A program made the translations under genes and the position numbers. DNA of 6,036 bases. It comes from Rhodobacterales bacterium UBA5972. Lineage in GTDB: Bacteria > Pseudomonadota > Alphaproteobacteria > Rhodobacterales > Rhodobacteraceae. Shown here piece after piece: positions 1 through 6,036 of this stretch. Location: NCBI GenBank assembly GCA_002430125.1, contig DJBQ01000040.1:1-6036 (forward strand). The letters are read 5' to 3'. How positions within the stretch are numbered: position 1 is the stretch's first letter; each line of letters starts with the position of its first letter. The notes beneath the pieces were generated by a model, which was not told the origin of the DNA, did not search any database, and worked only from the letters and a program-made list of their open reading frames with translations.

Positions 1-910
1 TTGAACCAATTCCTGCGCCAATTACGGTGACAAAGGCCAGCGTGCCGGGGGCATATTCAAACAACGGCGACATGCGGCAGACAAGGAACACGCCTGCGGT
101 GACCATGGTTGCGGCATGGATCAGGGCCGACACAGGCGTCGGGCCTTCCATCGCGTCGGGCAGCCATGTGTGCAGGAACAATTGCGCCGATTTACCCATT
201 GCGCCGACGAATAACAGGAAGGTCAGCAGTTCAATGGCGTTGAACTCAATTCCTAGAAACATCATCTTGACCTCGGCCAGATGGTGACCAGCGGCGAAAA
301 CATCGGTTAACTGGATGCTGTCGACCATGAAATAAAGGCCGAATATCCCCAGCGCGAAACCGAAATCACCCACCCGGTTGACGATAAACGCCTTGATAGC
401 AGCGGCATTGGCCGAAGGTTTTCGATAGTAAAACCCAATCAACAGGTATGACGCGACGCCAACCCCTTCCCAGCCAAAGAACATTTGCAGCAGGTTGTCG
501 GATGTCACCAGCATCAGCATGGCAAAGGTAAAGAACGACAGATAGGCAAAGAAACGCGGTTTATAGCTTTCGCCGTCTTTCCATTGCGGGTCTTTGTCCA
601 TGTAGCCAAAGCTGTAAAGGTGCACGAGGCTGGACACCGTTGTTACCACGATCAGCATCACGGTTGTCAGGCGGTCAAGGCGGATGCCCCAATCGGTCGA
701 CAGGCTGCCACTTTCCACCCAGCGCATCAGCGGGATCTGCTGGGTTTCGCCGTTGAAGGTAAGGAACGTGAACCAGCTGAGCAGGGCGGCCAGAAACAAC
801 AGGCCGGTGGCCGTGGTGATCGCGGCTTTTTCGCCGATGATCTTGTGGCCAAAGCCTGAAATCAGTGCGCCAAGTAACGGGGCAAACAGGATAATCGTGG
901 TGAGTTCCAT
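1..910 (-). CDS. nuoL: NADH:quinone oxidoreductase subunit L (NuoL), N-terminal 303 residues, cut by the window edge
   Basis: NuoL is the distal antiporter-like proton-pumping subunit of the complex I membrane arm. The reading frame opens with ATG at 910 ([20 protein letters not shown]) and stays open to base 2; base 1 belongs to the next codon. Only about the first 40-45% of a usual ~700-residue NuoL is present, with roughly eight membrane helices. Family landmarks are visible: [14 protein letters not shown] around residues 144-157 with Glu148 (E. coli Glu144), NRVGD at 178-182, [20 protein letters not shown] from about 239 with Lys240 (E. coli Lys229), and [11 protein letters not shown] with His265 (E. 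coli His254). Residue equivalences are from memory of the family. The gene starts six bases after the nuoK stop, and its Shine-Dalgarno-like GAAGGG lies inside the end of nuoK. No frameshift or missing key residue is seen in the visible part. The C-terminal half and lateral helix are outside the window. Confidence 0.97.
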   Translation of the reverse strand, partial: MELTTIILFAPLLGALISGFGHKIIGEKAAITTATGLLFLAALLSWFTFLTFNGETQQIPLMRWVESGSLSTDWGIRLDRLTTVMLIVVTTVSSLVHLYSFGYMDKDPQWKDGESYKPRFFAYLSFFTFAMLMLVTSDNLLQMFFGWEGVGVASYLLIGFYYRKPSANAAAIKAFIVNRVGDFGFALGIFGLYFMVDSIQLTDVFAAGHHLAEVKMMFLGIEFNAIELLTFLLFVGAMGKSAQLFLHTWLPDAMEGPTPVSALIHAATMVTAGVFLVCRMSPLFEYAPGTLAFVTVIGAGIGS

Positions 911-916
911 AAGTGC

Positions 917-1282
<366 letters not shown>

Positions 1283-1307
1283 TTATGGCGACCCCTGCCA
1301 CCCAAGA

Positions 1308-1333
1308 GGTCCCGGAGCAGGTCCGGGACTGCG
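1308..1333 (-). repeat. Palindromic repeat unit, copy 2, inverted relative to copy 1
   Basis: This is the same 26-base unit as 1246-1271, in opposite orientation. Its own stem is GTCCCGGA at 1309-1316 with TCCGGGAC at 1322-1329 around a five-base loop. Two of the three differences from copy 1 are a compensating pair inside the stem (a C-G pair in one copy, T-A in the other), and the third is in the loop, so both hairpins stay perfect. The unit begins five bases after the nuoJ stop in the reading direction. The two copies face each other across 36 bases and could alternatively pair with each other over about 24 of 26 positions, counting one G-U in the minus-strand RNA. Confidence 0.8.
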
Positions 1334-1337
1334 TTTG

Positions 1338-1952
1338 CTAGAGCCCCTGCCCCGGTTTTACGTCCTTAAGTTCCATCGCCTTGGCCGGATCGCGGTGCAT
1401 TTGGGCCATGACGTTCTGGCGCTTTACATCCGGGCGATGCCGCATTGTCAGCACAATCGCACCGATCATCGCGACCAGCAGGATCAGACCGGCGGTTTGG
1501 AACAGATAGATATATTGCGTATAGATCAGCTCGCCCAAGGCGACGGTGTTTTGGGTTTGGTCAATCGCCGGAGTAACGGCAGCACGGGCAGCTTGCGCGC
1601 CATCAGCATAGGTCCAATGGCCAAACACCAGCCCGAGTTCCACCAGCAGCACGACGCCGATCAGCAGGCCCATCGGCAAATATTGCGCCAGACCGCCGCG
1701 CAGTTCGGCGAAATCAACATCCAGCATCATCACGACGAACAGGAATAAAACCGCGACCGCGCCGACATAGACGATGACCAGCAGCAGGGCGACGAATTCC
1801 GCGCCCAACAGGACGAACAGACCAGCCGAGGAGATGAACGCCAATATCAGCCACAAGACCGAATGCACCGGGTTGCGTGACATGGTGACCAACAGGCCCG
1901 ATGTGACGGTGACAATGGCGAATAGGTAAAAGGCCAGAGCAGTTACTGTCAT
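1338..1952 (-). CDS. nuoJ: NADH:quinone oxidoreductase subunit J (NuoJ)
   Basis: NuoJ (homologue of mitochondrial ND6) is a five-helix membrane subunit of complex I. Its third helix, with a pi-bulge, is thought to take part in coupling quinone reduction to proton pumping. The 204-residue product shows [20 protein letters not shown] at about 27-46, [20 protein letters not shown] at about 50-69 with the signature Tyr62-Val-Gly, then [12 protein letters not shown]. Further helices lie near 92-111 and 148-170. A hydrophilic tail of about 34 residues follows ([10 protein letters not shown] onward), which makes the protein longer than E. coli NuoJ (184) but ordinary for alphaproteobacteria as I recall. 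The start ATG at 1952 shares one base with the TGA of the CMD-like gene (TGATG), and only a weak purine stretch (GGAAAAG) precedes it, so re-initiation by terminating ribosomes is likely. The stop is TAG, followed by the palindromic repeat region. Confidence 0.97.
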   Translation of the reverse strand: MTVTALAFYLFAIVTVTSGLLVTMSRNPVHSVLWLILAFISSAGLFVLLGAEFVALLLVIVYVGAVAVLFLFVVMMLDVDFAELRGGLAQYLPMGLLIGVVLLVELGLVFGHWTYADGAQAARAAVTPAIDQTQNTVALGELIYTQYIYLFQTAGLILLVAMIGAIVLTMRHRPDVKRQNVMAQMHRDPAKAMELKDVKPGQGL

Positions 1953-2359
1953 CAGTCTTTTCCGTTCTCTTCTGCGTTAAACACTTCCAGCGCTGCTTGC
2001 AGCGCCTGCGTGGTGACCGGCATGCCGCCGAACATCGACATCTGCATGATCACCTCGGTGATTTCTTGCTTTTTGGCCCCAGCAACCCGCGCGCTTTCGA
2101 TTGCCAGTTTCAACTGCGGCGCTTGCAGCATGATTTGCGCGGAAAGCCCCGCGATGGTGATCAGAAACCGGGTTTTCGCGTCCAGCCCGTTTTGGTTGAT
2201 CGTGTTGCCAAAGGCCATTTCCAGAAACGAGGCACTGACGCCAGGCATCATCGCCTCGAACGCAGCGGGCGAGAACATATTGCCTTCGGGGGCGAACTTT
2301 TTGCCCATTTCGGCGGTTTGTTCCATCATCTGCTGAAACATTTTTGCATAATCGCTCAT
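1952..2359 (-). CDS. Cysteine-free, methionine-rich carboxymuconolactone decarboxylase-like protein inside the nuo operon
   Basis: A 135-residue, probably cytoplasmic protein with no signal peptide. The second half resembles the CMD/AhpD-like fold family (PF02627): [13 protein letters not shown] at 59-71, then a helix [20 protein letters not shown] at about 83-102, then [20 protein letters not shown]. The family assignment is by eye. The AhpD-type CxxC redox pair is absent where it would be expected (AQIMLQAP), and there is no cysteine anywhere in the protein. Methionine is unusually frequent: 14 of 135 residues, clustered near the N terminus and around 105-113. The gene overlaps the end of nuoI by four bases (ATGA) and nuoJ by one (TGATG). 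With no good ribosome site of its own, it appears translationally coupled on both sides. Known CMD enzymes decarboxylate lactones or reduce peroxides; neither activity can be claimed here. A complex I assembly, stability or accessory role is inference from position only. Confidence 0.8.
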   Translation of the reverse strand: MSDYAKMFQQMMEQTAEMGKKFAPEGNMFSPAAFEAMMPGVSASFLEMAFGNTINQNGLDAKTRFLITIAGLSAQIMLQAPQLKLAIESARVAGAKKQEITEVIMQMSMFGGMPVTTQALQAALEVFNAEENGKD

Positions 2360-2850
2360 CGGTACGGCGCGTCCAGTTCAAGGTTTTTGGCAATTTCGGC
2401 TTCCCAGCGGTCGCCATTGGCCAGCAGGCGGTCCTTGTCGTAGAAAAGCTCTTCGCGGGTTTCGGTGGCGAATTCGAAATTCGGGCCCTCGACGATGGCA
2501 TCGACCGGGCAGGCTTCCTGACAGAACCCGCAATAGATGCATTTGGTCATGTCGATATCATAGCGCGTGGTGCGGCGTGATCCGTCCTCGCGTGGTTCGG
2601 CGTCGATGGTGATGGCCTGGGCCGGGCAGATCGCCTCGCACAATTTGCAGGCAATGCAGCGTTCTTCGCCGTTGGCATAGCGTCTGAGGGCATGTTCGCC
2701 GCGAAAGCGCGGGGATAGCGGACCTTTTTCGTGGGGGTAGTTCAGGGTTACTTTGGGTCGGAAAAAGTACTTCAGGCCAAGGCGGAAACCGCCAAAGAAA
2801 TCGGCCAGCAGGAAGTACTTTGTGGCCCGTGTCCAGTCCATATCCGCCAT
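2356..2850 (-). CDS. nuoI: NADH:quinone oxidoreductase subunit I (NuoI), two [4Fe-4S] clusters
   Basis: NuoI is the ferredoxin-like subunit at the base of the peripheral arm that passes electrons through clusters N6a and N6b toward N2 and quinone. The 164-residue product has both ferredoxin motifs intact: [12 protein letters not shown] (Cys65, 68, 71, 75) and [12 protein letters not shown] (Cys104, 107, 110, 114). The conserved segments [20 protein letters not shown] and [19 protein letters not shown] are also present. The frame is open back to 2919, but that would add 23 non-homologous residues lying inside nuoH. I choose ATG at 2850 ([13 protein letters not shown]) because AGGGGG sits five bases upstream and homologues begin near here; ATG at 2841, three codons in, is the only near alternative. 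The start lies one base after the nuoH stop, and the TGA stop overlaps the next gene's ATG as ATGA. Confidence 0.97.
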   Translation of the reverse strand: MADMDWTRATKYFLLADFFGGFRLGLKYFFRPKVTLNYPHEKGPLSPRFRGEHALRRYANGEERCIACKLCEAICPAQAITIDAEPREDGSRRTTRYDIDMTKCIYCGFCQEACPVDAIVEGPNFEFATETREELFYDKDRLLANGDRWEAEIAKNLELDAPYR

Positions 2851-2851
2851 A

Positions 2852-3892
2852 TCAGCCCCCTGTTGCCCAGCGGACGTAAAGCCCGCCGAACCAGTTGAAA
2901 TGCGTCGCAAAGGCGACAAATACTACCCAGCCAAGGCTCATCGGCAGGAACACTTTCCAGCCGATCCGCATCAATTGGTCATAGCGATAGCGCGGCGTGA
3001 TTGCCTTGACCATCGAGAAGATGAAGAAAAAGAACCCCATTTTTGCGATCATCCAGAACACGCCGTCCGGCAGGCCGGGGATTGGCGACAGCCAGCCGCC
3101 AAAGAACAGCAGCGTCAGCAGGGCGCACATCAGCACCACGGCCATCAGCTCGCCGATCATATAAAGCAGAAACGGGGTCGAGGAATATTCGACTTGATAC
3201 CCTGCCACCAGTTCGCTTTCCGCTTCTGGCAGATCAAACGGCGGGCGGTTGGTTTCGGCCAGGGCCGAGATCAGGAACAGAAACAGCATTGGAAAATGCG
3301 GCAGCCAGTACCAGTTGAACAGGCCGTAATCACCATCCTGGGCGCGCACAACTTCGGTCAGGTTTAAAGACCCGGTCGAGATCATTACACCGACGATGAT
3401 AAAACCAATGGACACCTCGTAGGAAATCATCTGCGCGGCAGACCGTAGCGAGCCAAGGAACGGGTATTTCGAGTTTGAGGCCCAGCCGCCCATGATCACG
3501 CCGTAAACTTCCAGCGAGGATATGGCGAAAATGTAAAGAATACCGATGTTTAGGTTGGCAATCACCCAACCGTCAGCCCAGGGGATCGCGGCCCATGAAA
3601 TCACCGCCAGAACAAAGGCAATCATTGGTGCAAGGAAAAACACCACCTTGTCGGCCCCGGCAGGCACCACGACCTCTTTGACGATATATTTGATGAAGTC
3701 GGCAAAGCTTTGCAGTAGGCCAAAAACCCCGACCACGTTGGGGCCTTTGCGCATTTGAACGGCGGCCCAGATTTTGCGGTCGGCATACATCAGAAAGGCG
3801 AGCGCCACCAAAATACAGACCGTCACCAACAGGCATTGCCCGAGGATATAGAGGAAAATCCCGAAATTGGTTTCAAAGAAAAACTCTGCCAT
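2852..3892 (-). CDS. nuoH: NADH:quinone oxidoreductase subunit H (NuoH)
   Basis: NuoH (homologue of mitochondrial ND1) is the eight-helix membrane subunit that anchors the peripheral arm and forms much of the quinone-binding channel. The 346-residue protein has the usual length and landmarks: [20 protein letters not shown] at about 36-55, [17 protein letters not shown] at about 148-164 with Glu159, the cytoplasmic loop [20 protein letters not shown] at 213-232 followed by QVEYSS, and [16 protein letters not shown] at about 298-313. Helices run the full length from residue 12 to about 335. All acidic residues of the 213-227 loop are present. The start ATG at 3892 ([19 protein letters not shown]) is preceded by AAGGA at nine bases' spacing, after a 23-base gap from the lipoprotein gene. 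The TGA stop is one base before nuoI. No disruption is seen. Confidence 0.98.
   Translation of the reverse strand: MAEFFFETNFGIFLYILGQCLLVTVCILVALAFLMYADRKIWAAVQMRKGPNVVGVFGLLQSFADFIKYIVKEVVVPAGADKVVFFLAPMIAFVLAVISWAAIPWADGWVIANLNIGILYIFAISSLEVYGVIMGGWASNSKYPFLGSLRSAAQMISYEVSIGFIIVGVMISTGSLNLTEVVRAQDGDYGLFNWYWLPHFPMLFLFLISALAETNRPPFDLPEAESELVAGYQVEYSSTPFLLYMIGELMAVVLMCALLTLLFFGGWLSPIPGLPDGVFWMIAKMGFFFFIFSMVKAITPRYRYDQLMRIGWKVFLPMSLGWVVFVAFATHFNWFGGLYVRWATGG
2856..2861 (-). promoter_or_regulatory. Ribosome binding site that fixes the nuoI start
   Basis: On the minus strand AGGGGG lies five bases before ATG at 2850. It is formed by the final Thr-Gly-Gly codons of nuoH, upstream of the nuoH TGA. 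This good Shine-Dalgarno match, together with homology, picks the 2850 start over the longer open frame beginning at 2919. Confidence 0.7.
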
Positions 3893-3901
3893 TCTATTCC
3901 A

Positions 3902-3906
3902 TCCTT
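3902..3906 (-). promoter_or_regulatory. Ribosome binding site of nuoH
   Basis: AAGGA on the minus strand, nine bases before the nuoH ATG at 3892, within the 23-base gap after the lipoprotein gene. It supports the chosen nuoH start and suggests nuoH can be initiated independently rather than only by coupling. Confidence 0.6.
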
Positions 3907-3908
3907 AG

Positions 3909-3924
3909 ACCGTCATCAGACGGT
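3909..3924 (-). other. Small hairpin spanning the stop codon of the lipoprotein gene
   Basis: ACCGTC at 3909-3914 and GACGGT at 3919-3924 form a perfect 6-bp stem with a four-base loop that covers the TGA stop (3918-3916). In the minus direction the stem is followed by CTAAGGATGG, with no U-run, so it is not an intrinsic terminator. It lies just upstream of the nuoH ribosome site and could slightly affect ribosome passage or nuoH initiation, but a stem this short may be chance. Confidence 0.3.
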
Positions 3925-4332
3925 GGGTATCCCGTCATCGCGGCAATTGGCCACCACGACTTCGGCATCCAGTGTCAGCTTGCCTTCGGGCAGTGCATCC
4001 GAGACGGTATAAACCGCATCTGCCCGCCAAAGACCATCCTTCTCGTCAACATTTGTGCGCAAGTGGCGTACAAAACCAAAGCCCCGGATCAACGTATATT
4101 CCGCCGCGGCACATTTTGCGTAATCAGCAACGTCGGCCTTGGTGCGCGCGCCCTTCATAGCAACGTGGAAATTCACCAGATCATCGTCCAGCAGCATGGT
4201 TTCCACGCCCAGATATTCCGGCGCAAATCCCGGTGCTTTGTCGGCCTTACCGCCCAATGTCATCTCGCATGCCGCCAAGCCGCCCAAGAGGGCGATCGGC
4301 AAGGCTGTGACATGTATCAGGCGTGTCAGCAT
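3916..4332 (-). CDS. Predicted small lipoprotein of unknown function between nuoG and nuoH
   Basis: A 138-residue protein that I cannot assign to a characterised family. The N terminus MLTRLIHVTALPIALLGG is a short positively charged, hydrophobic signal, followed by a lipobox LAAC with the lipidated cysteine predicted at Cys22; the mature protein would be about 117 residues and periplasm-facing. Glu at +2 rather than Asp does not suggest inner-membrane retention, though that rule comes from E. coli. The mature part has a soluble alpha/beta look, with segments DDDLVNFHVAMKGARTKADV (49-68), YAKCAAAEYTLIRGFGFVRH (71-90), ADAVYTVSDALPEG (104-117) and LDAEVVVANCRDDGIP (121-136). Cys74 and Cys130 could form a disulfide. 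The ATG at 4332 lies six bases after the nuoG stop with only a weak ribosome site, so coupling to nuoG is likely. Comparable unidentified frames are known inside Rhodobacter and Paracoccus complex I operons. A periplasmic complex I accessory role is inference from context only. Confidence 0.85.
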   Translation of the reverse strand: MLTRLIHVTALPIALLGGLAACEMTLGGKADKAPGFAPEYLGVETMLLDDDLVNFHVAMKGARTKADVADYAKCAAAEYTLIRGFGFVRHLRTNVDEKDGLWRADAVYTVSDALPEGKLTLDAEVVVANCRDDGIPTV

Positions 4333-4338
4333 CCCGGT

Positions 4339-6036
4339 CTATTCCGCCGCGATCTTGGTTTTACGGGCAGCCGCATTGGCCGACAGTTCAGCCATGACGC
4401 TCGAGGCGCGGGCAATCGGGTTGGTCAGGTAGAAATCGGTTATGGCGCTGGCAAGATTGCCCTTGCCCATGCCGCGAATTTTCGCGGGTTTCCAGTCGTT
4501 TTCGGCAACCTGATCAATCTGGCCAAGATGCGGATATTCGGCAATCAGCGCATTGCGCAGGGCCGCCAGTGAATCGTACGGTAATGCGGCGCGCAACTCG
4601 CCCGATAAGGCCCGCAGGATCGCCCAGTTTTCTTTGGCTTCGCCCGGCGCAAAACCGGCGCGCATTGCCAATTGCGGACGGCCTTCGGTGTTCACGAACA
4701 GCGCGTTTTCTTCGGTATACGCGGCAGCAGGCAGGATAACATCAGCGCGGTGCGCCCCGCGATCCCCGTGGCTGCCCTGATAGATCACAAAAGCCCCCGG
4801 CGCGATATCAGCCTCGTCCATGCCAAGGTTATAGACCACCTCGGCCCCCTCAAGGGCAGCATCCATCCCGCCTTCGGTGGCGAAGCCCAGATCCATTGCG
4901 CCAACCCGGCTGGCAACCGTGTGCAGGACCATGAATTTCGACTTGGTGTTTTCGGCCAGCTTCATCGCATGCGCCAGAACCGCGTCGCCGTCACGACCGA
5001 GCAATGCGCCCTGCCCGATGATCACGACGGTATTCATCTCTTTGGCTGCGCCGATTTGCTTGTCGGCCAATTCCTTCAGCGCGGCGCGATCGGTGCCGAC
5101 CTGCACATAATCATAGGTCAGATCGACCGCCTCGCCCACCAGACCGACGGTCGCGCCGTTGATCCATGCCTTGCGGATACGGGCGTTCAGAACCGGGGAT
5201 TCAATCGCCGGATTGGTGCCGATCAGCTGGATCATCTGTGCGTTATCAATGTCGTCAATCCGCGCTGTACCGACATAGGCCGAGCGATTGCCGATGGGCA
5301 GCTTTGCGCCATCGGTGCGGCATTCCATTGTGCCCCCCAGACCCTCGATGATGCCTTTCAAGGCATAAATCGCCTCAACCGGAGCGAGATCACCAACCAA
5401 AGCCGCGACCTTCTTGCCGCGTATCGCTTTGGCGGCGGTTTGCAATGCCTGATCCCAACCTACGGCGCGCAGCTTGCCACCAACCCGGATGTAGGGTGTG
5501 TCAAGCCGCTGGCGGCGCAATCCGTCCCAGACGAAACGGGTTTTGTCGGATATCCATTCCTCGTTCACGCCGTCATGGTTGCGCGGCAGGATGCGCATGA
5601 CTTCGCGTCCTTTGGTATCCACCCGGATATTGCTGCCAAGGCCGTCCATCACATCAATGGTTTCGGTCTTTTTCAGCTCCCAAGACCGCGCGGTGAAGGC
5701 GTAAGGCTTGCTGGTCAGCGCGCCCACCGGGCACAAATCAATGATGTTGCCTTGCAGATTGCTGTCGAGCGTCTGGTTCAGATAGCTGGTAATTTCGCTG
5801 TCTTCGCCGCGACCGGTCTGGCCCATCTGGGTGATCCCGGCAACTTCGCTGGTGAAACGCACACAGCGGGTGCAGGAAATGCAGCGGGTCATCGTGGTGG
5901 CGACCAGTGGGCCAAGATCAAGGTCTTCGCTGGCGCGTTTTGGTTCGCGGTACCGGCTGAAATCAACCCCGTAAGCCACCGCCTGATCCTGCAAATCGCA
6001 CTCGCCGCCCTGATCGCAGATCGGGCAATCCAGCGG
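4339..6036 (-). CDS. nuoG: NADH:quinone oxidoreductase subunit G (NuoG), missing the N terminus beyond the window edge
   Basis: NuoG (75-kDa subunit homologue) carries several Fe-S clusters in the peripheral arm, between NuoF and NuoI. The frame enters at 6036 with [20 protein letters not shown] and runs 565 codons to TAG at 4339. About 100 N-terminal residues, including the [2Fe-2S] N1b site and the histidine ligand of N5, lie outside. Numbering from the window edge, Cys4, Cys7 and Cys13 are the N5 cysteines; CISCTRC (Cys52, 55, 58) and Cys102 of [15 protein letters not shown] bind N4. The molybdopterin-oxidoreductase-like domain follows, degenerate as usual in complex I (for example [20 protein letters not shown], and [20 protein letters not shown] near the C-terminal third). 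Only one further cysteine (Cys239) occurs, so the extra N7 cluster of E. coli and Thermus is absent, as in mitochondria. An apparent start at 5994 is an internal TTG, not the gene start. The lipoprotein gene follows after six bases. Confidence 0.98.
   Translation of the reverse strand, partial: PLDCPICDQGGECDLQDQAVAYGVDFSRYREPKRASEDLDLGPLVATTMTRCISCTRCVRFTSEVAGITQMGQTGRGEDSEITSYLNQTLDSNLQGNIIDLCPVGALTSKPYAFTARSWELKKTETIDVMDGLGSNIRVDTKGREVMRILPRNHDGVNEEWISDKTRFVWDGLRRQRLDTPYIRVGGKLRAVGWDQALQTAAKAIRGKKVAALVGDLAPVEAIYALKGIIEGLGGTMECRTDGAKLPIGNRSAYVGTARIDDIDNAQMIQLIGTNPAIESPVLNARIRKAWINGATVGLVGEAVDLTYDYVQVGTDRAALKELADKQIGAAKEMNTVVIIGQGALLGRDGDAVLAHAMKLAENTKSKFMVLHTVASRVGAMDLGFATEGGMDAALEGAEVVYNLGMDEADIAPGAFVIYQGSHGDRGAHRADVILPAAAYTEENALFVNTEGRPQLAMRAGFAPGEAKENWAILRALSGELRAALPYDSLAALRNALIAEYPHLGQIDQVAENDWKPAKIRGMGKGNLASAITDFYLTNPIARASSVMAELSANAAARKTKIAAE

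Noticed and set aside
485..859. Plus-strand 124-residue open frame antisense to nuoL
   Set aside because: Composition (His, Gln, Gly, Arg) is typical of an antisense shadow of a membrane protein gene; nuoL on the minus strand is intact through this stretch.
1990..2005. Hairpin GCGCTG-CTTG-CAGCGC near the 3' end of the CMD-like gene
   Set aside because: It lies fully within coding sequence and arises from repeated Gln-Ala-Ala-Leu codons (CAGGCGCTGCAAGCAGCGCTG). There is no further sign of function.
1977..2501. Minus-strand 174-residue frame overlapping the CMD-like gene and nuoI
   Set aside because: It is a shifted-frame shadow, rich in Arg, Gly and Ala, with no family resemblance. Both overlapping real genes have conserved motifs.
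2753..3367. Plus-strand 204-residue open frame antisense to nuoH and nuoI
   Set aside because: Its length comes from the codon bias of nuoH on the other strand. The product is His/Gln/Arg-rich with no recognisable domain or ribosome site.
5992..5994. Apparent start codon of nuoG at 5994
   Set aside because: The codon is TTG, read as Leu within CDLQDQAV. The frame continues upstream through [10 protein letters not shown] to the window edge, so nuoG is truncated by the window and does not start here.

Overview
The window is an internal piece of a type I NADH:quinone oxidoreductase (respiratory complex I, nuo/nqo) operon. Every supportable gene lies on the minus strand, so the operon reads from the right edge to the left: nuoG (5' end cut by the window), a small lipoprotein gene, nuoH, nuoI, a small gene of the carboxymuconolactone decarboxylase (CMD) type, nuoJ, nuoK and nuoL (3' end cut). 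The protein sequences look like those of alphaproteobacteria, most likely a marine Rhodobacterales / Roseobacter-group member. This rests on the near-canonical NuoI and NuoH motifs, the absence of the extra N7 cysteines in NuoG, and accessory reading frames between nuo genes, as reported for Rhodobacter capsulatus and Paracoccus denitrificans. The genus cannot be fixed from this window.

Layout, in transcription order. 6036-4339: NuoG from just before its N5 cysteines to its end. 4332-3916: a 138-residue predicted lipoprotein of unknown function. 3892-2852: NuoH. 2850-2356: NuoI. 2359-1952: a cysteine-free, methionine-rich CMD-like protein. 1952-1338: NuoJ. 1337-1223: the only real intergenic gap, 115 bases, carrying two facing copies of a palindromic repeat. 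1222-917: NuoK. 910-1: the first 303 residues of NuoL. No junction other than nuoJ-nuoK exceeds 23 bases, and three are overlapping or almost overlapping (nuoH/nuoI, nuoI/CMD, CMD/nuoJ). One polycistronic message with translational coupling is therefore likely.

Functionally, NuoG and NuoI carry electrons through Fe-S clusters toward quinone, NuoH forms much of the quinone channel at the membrane junction, and NuoJ, NuoK and NuoL belong to the proton-pumping membrane arm. The two accessory genes are co-expressed by position, but their roles are unknown. They and the palindromic repeat pair are the only parts that are not textbook complex I. I saw no wholly new system, tRNA, rRNA, CRISPR array, insertion sequence, promoter or convincing terminator. 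No gene-free stretch reaches 300 bases.
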